Assembly: GCA_030149405.1 (NCBI GenBank) | Contig: JASBRM010000070.1 | Span: 1-10,029, forward strand | DNA: 10,029 nucleotides | Origin: Neptuniibacter sp. | GTDB taxonomy: Bacteria > Pseudomonadota > Gammaproteobacteria > Pseudomonadales > Balneatricaceae | Direction: 5' to 3' | Part shown: positions 1 through 6,328 of the stretch, in pieces | How positions within the stretch are numbered: the stretch's first letter is position 1 | Layout: each line of letters starts with the position of its first letter | The notes under the pieces: generated by a model | What the model was told of the DNA's origin: nothing | Database searches by the model: none | What the model saw: only the letters and a program-made list of their open reading frames with translations | Translations under genes and position numbers: made by a program

Positions 1-572
1 CAAAATCCTCGCCCAAGAAAGCGCCCACAAAAAAGCGCTTTCCCAGAGGATTATTGGCAGTCACTCTTCTTCTATTGGCAGGTTTAGGTTATGGGTTGTA
101 TAGCCTCACGCAAGTAGATCCGGAAAAAGCTACAACACCGCTCACAAATGCAAAACCAAGTGAAAAGAAAGTAGTCAAACCTAAACCCGTTGAAAAAGCC
201 CCACATGTTGTCGAAAAATCGATTAATTCTGCCGAGAACAATCGATTTGAATTCTATGACATGCTGAAAAAGAGCGAAGTGGAAGCACCTCAGGTTGACG
301 CTTATAAATCCACGCCTCGGGACGCTAAAACTGAGCATACCTATTTGCTGCAAGCAGGCTCTTTCAAGAACAAAGCAGATGCTGAAAGAATGCGCGCACA
401 GCTGATTCTGCTTGGCCTACCTAATGTCCATACAGATACCAGCAAGAGTGATAATGGCACCCTTTGGTATCGTGTACGTCTTGGTCCGTTTGATAATCGA
501 TCACGTCTCTCCAAGGCATATGACAAGCTGGTACAACAGAATATTCAGCCGCTTCGAATCAAGCAGAAGTAA
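1..572 (+). CDS. SPOR-domain cell-division protein, FtsN/DedD-like (5' end outside window)
   Basis: The reading frame is open from the first bases (first full codon at 3), so the true start lies upstream; the TTG at 54 is inside the transmembrane segment and is not the start. Visible order: a basic, proline/lysine-rich cytoplasmic tail (about 15 residues), one hydrophobic segment (about residues 16-35 of the visible part), a charged, low-complexity periplasmic linker, then a C-terminal SPOR domain (last ~75 residues, beginning near HTYLLQAGSF and including WYRVRLGPF). Between linker and SPOR lies FEFYDMLKKSEVEAP, a pattern common in FtsN-type SPOR proteins. SPOR domains bind denuded peptidoglycan at the septum; FtsN-type proteins help trigger septal synthesis. 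The visible protein is 189 residues, much shorter than E. coli FtsN (319), but a SPOR gene directly before hslV is a familiar gammaproteobacterial arrangement. I infer FtsN-like, not proven FtsN. Confidence 0.85.
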   Translation, partial: KSSPKKAPTKKRFPRGLLAVTLLLLAGLGYGLYSLTQVDPEKATTPLTNAKPSEKKVVKPKPVEKAPHVVEKSINSAENNRFEFYDMLKKSEVEAPQVDAYKSTPRDAKTEHTYLLQAGSFKNKADAERMRAQLILLGLPNVHTDTSKSDNGTLWYRVRLGPFDNRSRLSKAYDKLVQQNIQPLRIKQK

Positions 573-587
573 CTACTCTTCCGTGGC

Positions 588-615
588 CTTGAATTTCCTT
601 CAATTGGCTCCATCT
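588..615 (+). promoter_or_regulatory. Candidate sigma-32 (heat-shock) promoter of hslVU
   Basis: CTTGAAT at 588-594 and CTCCATCT at 608-615 are separated by 13 nt. This closely matches the RpoH consensus (CTTGAAA, 13-15 nt, CCCCATNT), with one mismatch in each box. It lies just after the SPOR gene stop and about 65-70 nt before the hslV start, where the heat-shock promoter of hslVU is expected. Transcription would begin near 621-624. Confidence 0.8.
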
Positions 616-633
616 TTGTTTTAACTATTCAAC

Positions 634-656
634 GGCACCTTCATTTTTATGGTGCC
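634..656 (+). promoter_or_regulatory. Stem-loop in the hslVU mRNA leader
   Basis: GGCACC (634-639) and GGTGCC (651-656) form a perfect 6-bp GC-rich stem with an 11-nt AT-rich loop. It sits between the predicted heat-shock start site and the hslV ribosome binding site (AGGAG, 671-675). No T-run follows, so it is not a convincing terminator. A leader stem-loop that raises transcript stability has been reported for E. coli hslVU (clpQY), so a similar role is plausible here, as an inference. Confidence 0.5.
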
Positions 657-682
657 CCTACAACTCCCTCAGGAGCGGATTA

Positions 683-1213
683 ATGACAACGATCGTTTCG
701 GTACGTCGCGGCGACAAAGTCGTCGTAGGTGGAGACGGCCAGGTATCTCTCGGCAATACAGTGATGAAAGGAAGCGCTAAAAAAGTAAACCTGCTTCCTA
801 AACATAATGTGGTCACGGGCTTTGCGGGCTCAACAGCTGATGCGATTACCCTACGAGATCTATTTGAAGCTCAACTGGAAAAGCATCAGGGCAACATAGT
901 CAACGCGGTTATCCACCTTGCCCGTGAATGGCGTAGTGACCGAGTTCTGCGTCGCCTTGAAGCACTGATGCTGGTTGCTAACAAAGAGAAAACTTACCTA
1001 ATCTCAGGCAGTGGCGATGTCATCGAACCTGAGGACGGCGTCATTGCAATTGGTTCAGGCGGTAACTTTGCTTTAGCCGCAGCTCGCGCACTGACAGAAA
1101 ACACGGAACTCAGCGCAAAAGAAGTGGTTGAAAAAAGCCTTAATATTGCGGCTGGTATCTGTGTATTTACCAACGCCAACCTAACAATTGAAGAACTTGA
1201 TTCTGAAGTCTGA
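683..1213 (+). CDS. hslV: HslV, peptidase subunit of the HslVU ATP-dependent protease
   Basis: At 176 residues this is the usual HslV length. HslV forms a double hexamer in the cytoplasm that degrades proteins unfolded by the HslU ATPase. The N-terminus [10 protein letters not shown] is the family signature: removal of Met exposes the catalytic threonine (Thr2 here, Thr1 in mature numbering). Lys29 and Lys34 (mature Lys28 and Lys33) and Ser125 in GSGGNFA (mature Ser124) fill the expected proteasome-type active-site positions. The ATG at 683 is preceded by AGGAG at 671-675 with 7-nt spacing, and it gives exactly the conserved N-terminus. hslU follows after 18 nt with its own AGGAG, so the pair is an operon. 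The heat-shock promoter at 588-615 is the likely control. Confidence 0.98.
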   Translation: MTTIVSVRRGDKVVVGGDGQVSLGNTVMKGSAKKVNLLPKHNVVTGFAGSTADAITLRDLFEAQLEKHQGNIVNAVIHLAREWRSDRVLRRLEALMLVANKEKTYLISGSGDVIEPEDGVIAIGSGGNFALAAARALTENTELSAKEVVEKSLNIAAGICVFTNANLTIEELDSEV

Positions 1214-1231
1214 CCCAGTAAGGAGCCAAAC

Positions 1232-2566
1232 ATGTCAAATATGACCCCACGTGAAATTGTTTCCGAACTGGATCGACACATTGTAGGCCAGGATGAAGCT
1301 AAACGATCCGTTGCAATCGCCCTGCGTAATCGCTGGCGCCGTATGCAACTGGATGAAGAGCTGCGGGTAGAAGTTACCCCAAAAAATATTCTGATGATCG
1401 GCCCTACTGGTGTCGGTAAAACCGAAATTGCCCGCCGTCTGGCTAAACTGGCCAATGCCCCTTTCATCAAGATAGAAGCAACCAAGTTCACTGAAGTGGG
1501 CTACGTCGGCCGTGATGTTGAAACCATCATCCGTGACCTTGTGGATATGGCGATTAAGATGATGCGCGAACAGGAGATGGAGAAAGTCCGTTTCCGTGCG
1601 GAAGAAGCTGCTGAAGAACGCATTCTCGATGCCCTGCTTCCTCCTGCTCGCCCAACCGGTTTTGGCGAAGAGCCAGCAAAATCTGAAGACAGTGCAACAC
1701 GCCAGGTTTTCCGCAAGAAACTACGTGAAGGCCAGTTGGATGATAAAGAGATCGATATTGAGGTAGCACAACCTCAGGTTGGTGTTGAGATCATGGCCCC
1801 TCCGGGCATGGAAGAGATGACTAACCAATTGCAGAGTATGTTCTCCGGCATGGGCGGAGGAAAGAAACAGCAGCGCCGCATGAAAATTAAAGATGCGTTT
1901 AAGGTGCTGACCGACGAAGAAGCCGCAAACCTGGTTAAAGAAGATGAGCTGAAGCAAAACGCAGTTGAACTGGTGGAACAACACGGCATCGTATTCCTCG
2001 ACGAGATCGACAAAGTTTGTAAAAGCAGCGCCAACAGCAGCGGTGATGTATCCCGCGAAGGTGTTCAGCGTGATCTGTTGCCATTGATCGAAGGCTGCAC
2101 AGTCAGTACCAAATACGGCACAGTTAAAACTGACCATATTCTGTTTATCGCTTCTGGGGCATTCCACCTATCCAAGCCATCCGATTTGATTCCAGAACTT
2201 CAGGGCCGCCTTCCGATCCGAGTGGAACTTAATGCTCTGACTCCGGATGATTTCCGTAGAATACTGAAGGAACCTAATGCCTCTTTGACTGAACAGTACA
2301 AAGCATTGCTGAAAACTGAAGGGGTTGACGTAGTATTCACTGACGAAGGTATCAGCCGCGTTGCGGAGCTGGCCTTTGAAGTAAACGAAAGCACTGAAAA
2401 CATTGGTGCTCGTCGACTTCACACGATGATGGAACGTTTACTGGAAGAGCTTTCTTTCTCAGCGTCCGATTGCAATGGTCAGACAATCACTGTTGATAAA
2501 GCCTTTGTTGACCAGCAGCTAAATGAACTGAGTCAGGACGAAGACCTGAGCCACTACATTCTGTAA
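1232..2566 (+). CDS. hslU: HslU, AAA+ unfoldase subunit of the HslVU protease
   Basis: This 444-residue protein is the full HslU (ClpY) length. It is a hexameric ATPase that unfolds substrates and feeds them to HslV. Visible motifs: Walker A GPTGVGKT (57-64), pore loop GYVG (90-93), an intermediate (I) domain roughly 110-240 rich in charged helices with a Gly/Met-rich stretch near 203-210, Walker [10 protein letters not shown] (252-260), the arginine-finger region [11 protein letters not shown] (about 323-333), and sensor 2 [15 protein letters not shown] (392-406). The C-terminus ends DLSHYIL, close to the DLSRFIL-type tail that inserts into HslV to activate it. The ATG at 1232 has AGGAG at 1221-1225. 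The next ATG (MTPREIV, codon 4) could also serve but is less well spaced. Confidence 0.98.
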   Translation: MSNMTPREIVSELDRHIVGQDEAKRSVAIALRNRWRRMQLDEELRVEVTPKNILMIGPTGVGKTEIARRLAKLANAPFIKIEATKFTEVGYVGRDVETIIRDLVDMAIKMMREQEMEKVRFRAEEAAEERILDALLPPARPTGFGEEPAKSEDSATRQVFRKKLREGQLDDKEIDIEVAQPQVGVEIMAPPGMEEMTNQLQSMFSGMGGGKKQQRRMKIKDAFKVLTDEEAANLVKEDELKQNAVELVEQHGIVFLDEIDKVCKSSANSSGDVSREGVQRDLLPLIEGCTVSTKYGTVKTDHILFIASGAFHLSKPSDLIPELQGRLPIRVELNALTPDDFRRILKEPNASLTEQYKALLKTEGVDVVFTDEGISRVAELAFEVNESTENIGARRLHTMMERLLEELSFSASDCNGQTITVDKAFVDQQLNELSQDEDLSHYIL

Positions 2567-2578
2567 GCGGAGCTAAAT

Positions 2579-2956
2579 ATGTCGCAAGCCCCATTACCAA
2601 GCCAGATCAAGTTACATAAGAAATCCCGCACCTTAGAGCTAACCTATGGTGATGATTCTTTTGAGCTCTCCGCTGAATATCTGAGGGTTCACTCCCCTTC
2701 TGCCGAAGTGCGAGGGCATGGTATTGGTAACGGGGTTCTCCAGACAGGTAAAAAGCTGGTGGGGATTAAAGAATTAATTCCAACCGGCAACTATGCGCTA
2801 AAGATCGTGTTTGATGATGGCCACGATAGTGGACTTTACACCTGGGACTGCCTTCATGATCTAGCATATAACTTCCAACACTACTGGTCAAAATACCTCA
2901 AGGATATCGAAGCTGCTGGTGCAAGCCGGGACGGCGGACTGATTGCGAAAGGATAA
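2579..2956 (+). CDS. DUF971 family protein (gamma-butyrobetaine hydroxylase N-terminal-like domain)
   Basis: A 125-residue cytoplasmic protein made of a single DUF971 / GBBH-like N-terminal domain. The recognisable core is LSAEYLRVHSPSAEV (30-44) followed by RGHG, then DGHDSGLYTWDCLH (80-93), near the end of the domain. The same fold occurs at the N-terminus of gamma-butyrobetaine hydroxylase and fused to P-loop iron-sulfur carriers such as plant HCF101, but stand-alone bacterial copies have no settled function. It starts 12 nt after the hslU stop with GGAG at 2569-2572, so it is probably co-transcribed with hslVU. DUF971 next to hslVU is a recurring arrangement in gammaproteobacteria (also seen in Pseudomonas). 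A link to protein quality control or Fe-S handling is inference only. Confidence 0.9.
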   Translation: MSQAPLPSQIKLHKKSRTLELTYGDDSFELSAEYLRVHSPSAEVRGHGIGNGVLQTGKKLVGIKELIPTGNYALKIVFDDGHDSGLYTWDCLHDLAYNFQHYWSKYLKDIEAAGASRDGGLIAKG

Positions 2957-2989
2957 TACCAAACTGCCTCTAAATTCATCACACGAACG

Positions 2990-3018
2990 CAGACAAGCTG
3001 CTTTGATGAGAGTAAAAT
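2990..3018 (+). promoter_or_regulatory. Possible sigma-70 promoter of ubiE-ubiJ
   Basis: CAGACA (2990-2995) and TAAAAT (3013-3018) are spaced 17 nt apart in the 95-nt gap between the DUF971 gene and ubiE. The -10 matches 5 of 6 consensus bases and the -35 matches 4 of 6. No terminator-like hairpin is visible in the gap, so read-through from the hslVU transcript is also possible. The perfect palindrome ATCTTAAGAT lies just downstream at 3025-3034. Confidence 0.35.
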
Positions 3019-3051
3019 CAGCCCATCTTAAGATTTTTCAGGATTCATACA

Positions 3052-3810
3052 ATGTCTGACCAGAACAACAACGGCACAACTCACTTTGGATACGAAGACG
3101 TACGCAAAGAAGACAAAGTGAAGCGCGTCGCCGACGTTTTCCACAGTGTTGCTGGTAAATATGACCTGATGAATGACCTGATGTCCGGTGGCGTTCATCG
3201 CCTTTGGAAACGAATCACAATCGAACAAAGTGGCGTTCGCACGGGTAACACTGTCTTGGATATTGCCGGTGGGACAGGTGATCTGACTATGCGCTTCTCC
3301 CGACTGGTTGGACCCACGGGTAAAGTTGTACTGGCAGATATCAACGACTCCATGCTGAAAGTAGGCCGCGATAAACTTCTGGACAAAGGTGTAACCGGCA
3401 ATGTTGAGTTTGTTCAGGCAAATGCTGAATGCCTGCCATTTCCGGACAATACGTTTGATGTGATCACCATCGCATTTGGCCTTCGTAATGTTACAGATAA
3501 GGATGCTGCGCTTCGCTCAATGGCCCGTGTTCTGAAACCAGGCGGTAAACTGATGGTTCTGGAATTTTCTAAAACCAACAACCCACTGCTGACAAAAGCT
3601 TACGATTTCTATTCTTTCAATATCCTGCCTCAAATGGGTTCTGCAATTGCAGGTGATGCAGACAGTTACCGCTACCTTGCGGAATCGATTCGCATGCACC
3701 CTGATCAGGAAACCCTGAAAGGCATGATACAGGAAGCAGGTCTGACTAATTGCAAATATCAGAACATGACGGGCGGCATCGTAGCTCTGCATACTGGCAT
3801 CAAACCTTAA
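3052..3810 (+). CDS. ubiE: UbiE, ubiquinone/menaquinone biosynthesis C-methyltransferase
   Basis: A 252-residue class I SAM-dependent methyltransferase, the usual UbiE/COQ5 length. UbiE adds the ring C-methyl group in ubiquinone synthesis (and converts demethylmenaquinone to menaquinone where that pathway exists). Motifs: [16 protein letters not shown] (37-52, first UbiE signature), SAM-binding [10 protein letters not shown] (68-77), the acidic residue region VVLADIN (92-98), [13 protein letters not shown] (124-136), and RVLKPGG (159-165, second signature). The ATG at 3052 has AGGA at 3040-3043, spacing 8 nt. ubiJ follows 13 nt after the stop, forming an operon. PHA genes that lie between DUF971 and ubiE in Pseudomonas are absent here. 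Confidence 0.97.
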   Translation: MSDQNNNGTTHFGYEDVRKEDKVKRVADVFHSVAGKYDLMNDLMSGGVHRLWKRITIEQSGVRTGNTVLDIAGGTGDLTMRFSRLVGPTGKVVLADINDSMLKVGRDKLLDKGVTGNVEFVQANAECLPFPDNTFDVITIAFGLRNVTDKDAALRSMARVLKPGGKLMVLEFSKTNNPLLTKAYDFYSFNILPQMGSAIAGDADSYRYLAESIRMHPDQETLKGMIQEAGLTNCKYQNMTGGIVALHTGIKP

Positions 3811-3823
3811 GGAAGTTAGTTTA

Positions 3824-4444
3824 ATGATTGAAATGCTGCAGGCCTCATTTTTCACCACTGCGGAAGAGATCTGTAATCAACTCATTAAGCGCGACCCTGT
3901 CACACAACACAATCTGGGCTTACTCAGCGGCAAGGTCATTGCAATAGAATGCACAATGCCGCAACTCACTTTATATATGTTACCCAACGCGGATGGTCTC
4001 CAGATTCAGTCCACATTCCACGACAGCCCGGACACCACACTCAAAGGCAGCATTACTGATTTCGTTCAGTTATTAACTGCGAGTGATAAATCCTCCGCCA
4101 TGTTTGGCAAAACAATTCAGGTCAGTGGCGACAGCACGCTGGCGACTCGTTTTCAGGAAATTCTTGCGGATGCACACATTGATTGGGAAGAGCTGCTGGC
4201 AAACATAATTGGAGACTTACCAGCTCATCAGTTAGCCCTCTACACCGCTTGGAAAGCTCAGTGGTATAAAAATACAGGTGAAAGCCTGTTACAGAGTCTG
4301 GATGAGTATATAAAAGAGGAAGCCAGGCTAATTCCAACCCGTCCTGAAACGGAAATGCTCTATCAAGAGATCGAATCCCTGAATGAAAGGGTCGAAAGGT
4401 TGGCGGCTAAAATCGCCGCCAAATCACCGATTAAAACGGCTTAA
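3824..4444 (+). CDS. ubiJ: UbiJ, SCP2-domain accessory factor of ubiquinone biosynthesis
   Basis: A 206-residue protein with an SCP2 (sterol-carrier-like) lipid-binding domain (about 15-112) and a C-terminal coiled coil (about 174-200, heptad-like EIESLNERVERLAAKIAAK). UbiJ binds hydrophobic ubiquinone intermediates and, with UbiK, scaffolds the soluble Ubi enzyme complex. Identification rests on position directly after ubiE, length, and the domain order; overall sequence is diverged, as is normal for UbiJ. The SD-like TAAGGAAG overlaps the ubiE stop, about 9 nt before the ATG at 3824; an ATG at codon 4 is the alternative start. Two things are odd. ubiB, which normally follows, is missing. 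The last 14 bp also overlap, tail to tail, the end of the convergent hemJ-like gene. Confidence 0.9.
   Translation: MIEMLQASFFTTAEEICNQLIKRDPVTQHNLGLLSGKVIAIECTMPQLTLYMLPNADGLQIQSTFHDSPDTTLKGSITDFVQLLTASDKSSAMFGKTIQVSGDSTLATRFQEILADAHIDWEELLANIIGDLPAHQLALYTAWKAQWYKNTGESLLQSLDEYIKEEARLIPTRPETEMLYQEIESLNERVERLAAKIAAKSPIKTA
4400..4422. terminator. Hairpin at the convergent ubiJ/hemJ junction
   Basis: TTGGCGGC (4400-4407) and GCCGCCAA (4415-4422) form a perfect 8-bp stem with a 7-nt loop (TAAAATC). It lies inside the last codons of ubiJ and begins 8 nt beyond the stop of the leftward gene. Neither strand has a strong T-run after it (leftward reads CCTTTCG), so it is at best a weak intrinsic terminator. 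It could instead act as an mRNA 3'-end barrier for the leftward operon. Confidence 0.4.
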
Positions 4445-4844
4445 CCACAACAAAGATCAGAATTGGGATAAAAATCAGCAGAGGCAATTCGTTAAACAAA
4501 CGAAAATAACGCCCACTCTTATCCAATTGACCCGCGCGCATTTTCTTCAGATAAGCTTTACACCAATGATGGTAGCCAATTAACAGCACAACAAAAAACA
4601 GCTTGGCGTGCAGCCATCCACCACTATAGCCATAGCCTAACCAAAGCCATACACCCAGGCCTAGAGTGAAGAGCGCCATAATCGACATAAAACCATAAAG
4701 CTTGCCGGCCATAATCTCCAGGCGAGCTACATCCTGGCCCGCTTCACGGCCTTCAACGTAATGCACAAAAATACGCGGAAGATAGAAAATTCCAGCCATC
4801 CAACTGGTCATCGCAAGAATATGAAATGTCTTAATCCAAAGCAT
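4431..4844 (-). CDS. hemJ: HemJ-type protoporphyrinogen IX oxidase (UPF0093 / CopD-like membrane protein)
   Basis: A 137-residue integral membrane protein with about four hydrophobic segments (roughly 3-26, 50-72, 79-97, 118-135). The start MLWIKTFHIL, with His8, is the HemJ hallmark; YLPRIFVHY (21-29, Arg24) and LHAKLFF (78-84, Lys81) supply the other conserved residues, and RLFNELP (115-121) is the C-terminal family pattern. HemJ oxidises protoporphyrinogen IX to protoporphyrin IX in the late heme pathway, replacing HemG or HemY in many proteobacteria. Automated annotation often calls it simply CopD family. TAAGG, overlapping the stop of the upstream DUF2927 gene, serves as the ribosome site 7 nt before the ATG, so translation of the two is likely coupled. 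It is last in the leftward run and overlaps ubiJ by 14 bp. Confidence 0.85.
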   Translation of the reverse strand: MLWIKTFHILAMTSWMAGIFYLPRIFVHYVEGREAGQDVARLEIMAGKLYGFMSIMALFTLGLGVWLWLGYGYSGGWLHAKLFFVVLLIGYHHWCKAYLKKMRAGQLDKSGRYFRLFNELPLLIFIPILIFVVVKPF

Positions 4845-4853
4845 CTGTTTACC

Positions 4854-5624
4854 TTAATAACCCAATAGTGGATATAACTCGCCGCTCTTTACGGTCAGAG
4901 CCGCGGATTGGATTGTACCGTCTTTCTGCCAGTTAAAAAGCAATTTCCGAATTACTGGCTCGACTTCATCAGCCGACATCCCAGCGATCACTTCATCACT
5001 ATAAAGTGCTTTCAAAAGCAGAAAGTCCAAACCACTCAACAAACTCTCTGGAGTGCGATCATTGAAAATTGAGGGATACGCTTTTTCTGAATCATTGGGC
5101 AACCCGAGAATCTGGGTAATCTCTTCAACAATACAGCTGACCAACTTCCCATGCATTCTTGCCTGATCTACAGGAATAATGACCACTGCCTTTCTAATCT
5201 TGTAATGCCCATCGGTACTGAAGTTCGCCATGCACACCGCACTTCTTATATGCGGGATAGCTTCAACGCCAAACTCTCTGGCAACCTGCTCTTTCCATTG
5301 CGATTGGCGAGTCAGAATAATTTTTAAGTTGGCTTGGCTTTGATGATCCACCAGCTCAAGTTTATGCCCGGTGATCGTCGATAAATGCTCTGTATGCATC
5401 CGGATCAGATCAGTGTGTAACTCCTTATCCCCAACCTGATGATCAATCCAAATGTTTACAGGTTTTTCCCATTTACGAACAAAGTTACCTCGCTGCGAAT
5501 ACTCATTTCGTAACGCAACTTCTATAAAAGCTCGATAAATAAAAGAAGGTTGTTGCCATTGCACTTGCTCAGCAGGAAGCTGCATGGAATAAACAATCAC
5601 GAGCAATCCAAGCAGCTTTTTCAT
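4854..5624 (-). CDS. Exported DUF2927 family protein
   Basis: A 256-residue protein with a short signal peptide (MKKLLGLLVIVYSMQLPA, cleavage probably near residue 18), so probably periplasmic or surface-exposed. The pattern fits DUF2927: FIEVALRNEY near 33-42, a VRKWEKPVNIW strand (49-59), LSTITG (81-86), two cysteines (131 and 164) that could form a disulfide, CIVEEITQILGLPND (164-178), and SIFND (185-189). The segment 167-178 resembles the zinc helix of metzincin peptidases (HExxHxxG) with both histidines replaced (E167, Q171), so a zincin-like fold without the usual zinc site is possible; that is inference. The gene starts 6 nt after the FAH stop, with only a weak ribosome site (AATAAGA), and ends 9 nt before hemJ. 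Function unknown. Confidence 0.75.
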   Translation of the reverse strand: MKKLLGLLVIVYSMQLPAEQVQWQQPSFIYRAFIEVALRNEYSQRGNFVRKWEKPVNIWIDHQVGDKELHTDLIRMHTEHLSTITGHKLELVDHQSQANLKIILTRQSQWKEQVAREFGVEAIPHIRSAVCMANFSTDGHYKIRKAVVIIPVDQARMHGKLVSCIVEEITQILGLPNDSEKAYPSIFNDRTPESLLSGLDFLLLKALYSDEVIAGMSADEVEPVIRKLLFNWQKDGTIQSAALTVKSGELYPLLGY

Positions 5625-5630
5625 AAGGTC

Positions 5631-6293
5631 TTATTTAGCCTGTGTCGATACAGAAATAAGATCAGCCAGCTCAACAGTCAACTCATCTCCAGGAAGAACT
5701 GGGCCTACTCCAGCTGGGGTACCCGTCAAAACCACATCACCCGGGGTTAAAGTGAAAAATTGGCTGATATAACTAATCAAAGGCAGAACTTGATTCAGCA
5801 TATGGGAGCTATTGCCATGCTGCCTGACTTCTCCATTCACAGTCAGTTTGATCTCCACATCCTGTAAATCAGCAACCAGCACTGGTTTTACAAAAGCAGA
5901 CAATGGACAAGAGCCATCAAAAGCCTTCGCTTTCTCCCAAGGATGGCCTTTCTCTTTTAATTTGCTTTGCAGATCACGCAGAGTTAAGTCTAAACCTAAA
6001 CCGATACCTGCAATGGCTTGTTCGGCTTCAGCCTCGTCTGCTTTAGACAAAGTGCTGCCTATAAGAATCGACATCTCTGTTTCAAAGTGAACACTTCCTA
6101 ACCCCGTAGGCACTTCAAATGGCTGGTCCATGTCCACAACACTCGTCGCTGGCTTAATAAACAACATCGGCTCCGTGGGGATGGGGTTATTTAACTCAGC
6201 CGCATGATCCGCATAATTTCGGCCGACACAAACCACTTTCCCCAGTGGTAAATCGACAGAAGTGCCATCCTGATAAAGATGTTGATAACTCAT
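5631..6293 (-). CDS. Fumarylacetoacetate hydrolase (FAH) family protein, YcgM/FAHD1-like
   Basis: A 220-residue single-domain member of the FAH superfamily, the size of E. coli YcgM. Motifs: CVGRNYADHA (22-31), FIKPATS (45-51), the metal-binding acids in HFETEMSILIG (Glu71, Glu73) with Asp102 in GLDLTLRD, KAFDGSCPL (123-131), and VVLTGTPAGVGP (187-198). Relatives act on acylpyruvates or oxaloacetate (hydrolysis, decarboxylation or keto-enol tautomerisation) using Mg2+ or Mn2+; the sequence does not settle which. The ATG at 6293 has a GAGGGTG ribosome site. The MFS gene ends 35 nt upstream on the same strand with no terminator visible between them, so the two are probably co-transcribed; that suggests, but does not prove, that the transporter imports a substrate for this enzyme or its pathway. 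Confidence 0.92.
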   Translation of the reverse strand: MSYQHLYQDGTSVDLPLGKVVCVGRNYADHAAELNNPIPTEPMLFIKPATSVVDMDQPFEVPTGLGSVHFETEMSILIGSTLSKADEAEAEQAIAGIGLGLDLTLRDLQSKLKEKGHPWEKAKAFDGSCPLSAFVKPVLVADLQDVEIKLTVNGEVRQHGNSSHMLNQVLPLISYISQFFTLTPGDVVLTGTPAGVGPVLPGDELTVELADLISVSTQAK

Positions 6294-6328
6294 TTCACCC
6301 TCGCAACTATTCTCTGTAGAAGGTGATG

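Noticed and set aside
54..56. TTG as the start codon of the SPOR protein
   Set aside because: The frame stays open to the window edge and encodes the basic tail expected before the membrane segment, so the real start is upstream.
634..656. Terminator for the SPOR gene
   Set aside because: The stem has no T-run after it and lies downstream of the predicted hslVU start site, so a leader role fits better.
671..681. An 11-bp repeat, AGGAGCGGATT, shared by the hslV ribosome site and the hairpin after ppnP (8880-8890)
   Set aside because: Several identical 11-mers are expected by chance in 10 kb, and the two copies lie in unrelated contexts.
1721..2167. Open frame on the minus strand inside hslU (148 codons), and similar frames at 994-1491
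   Set aside because: These are shadows of hslU and hslV coding sequence, with composition dictated by the opposite strand.
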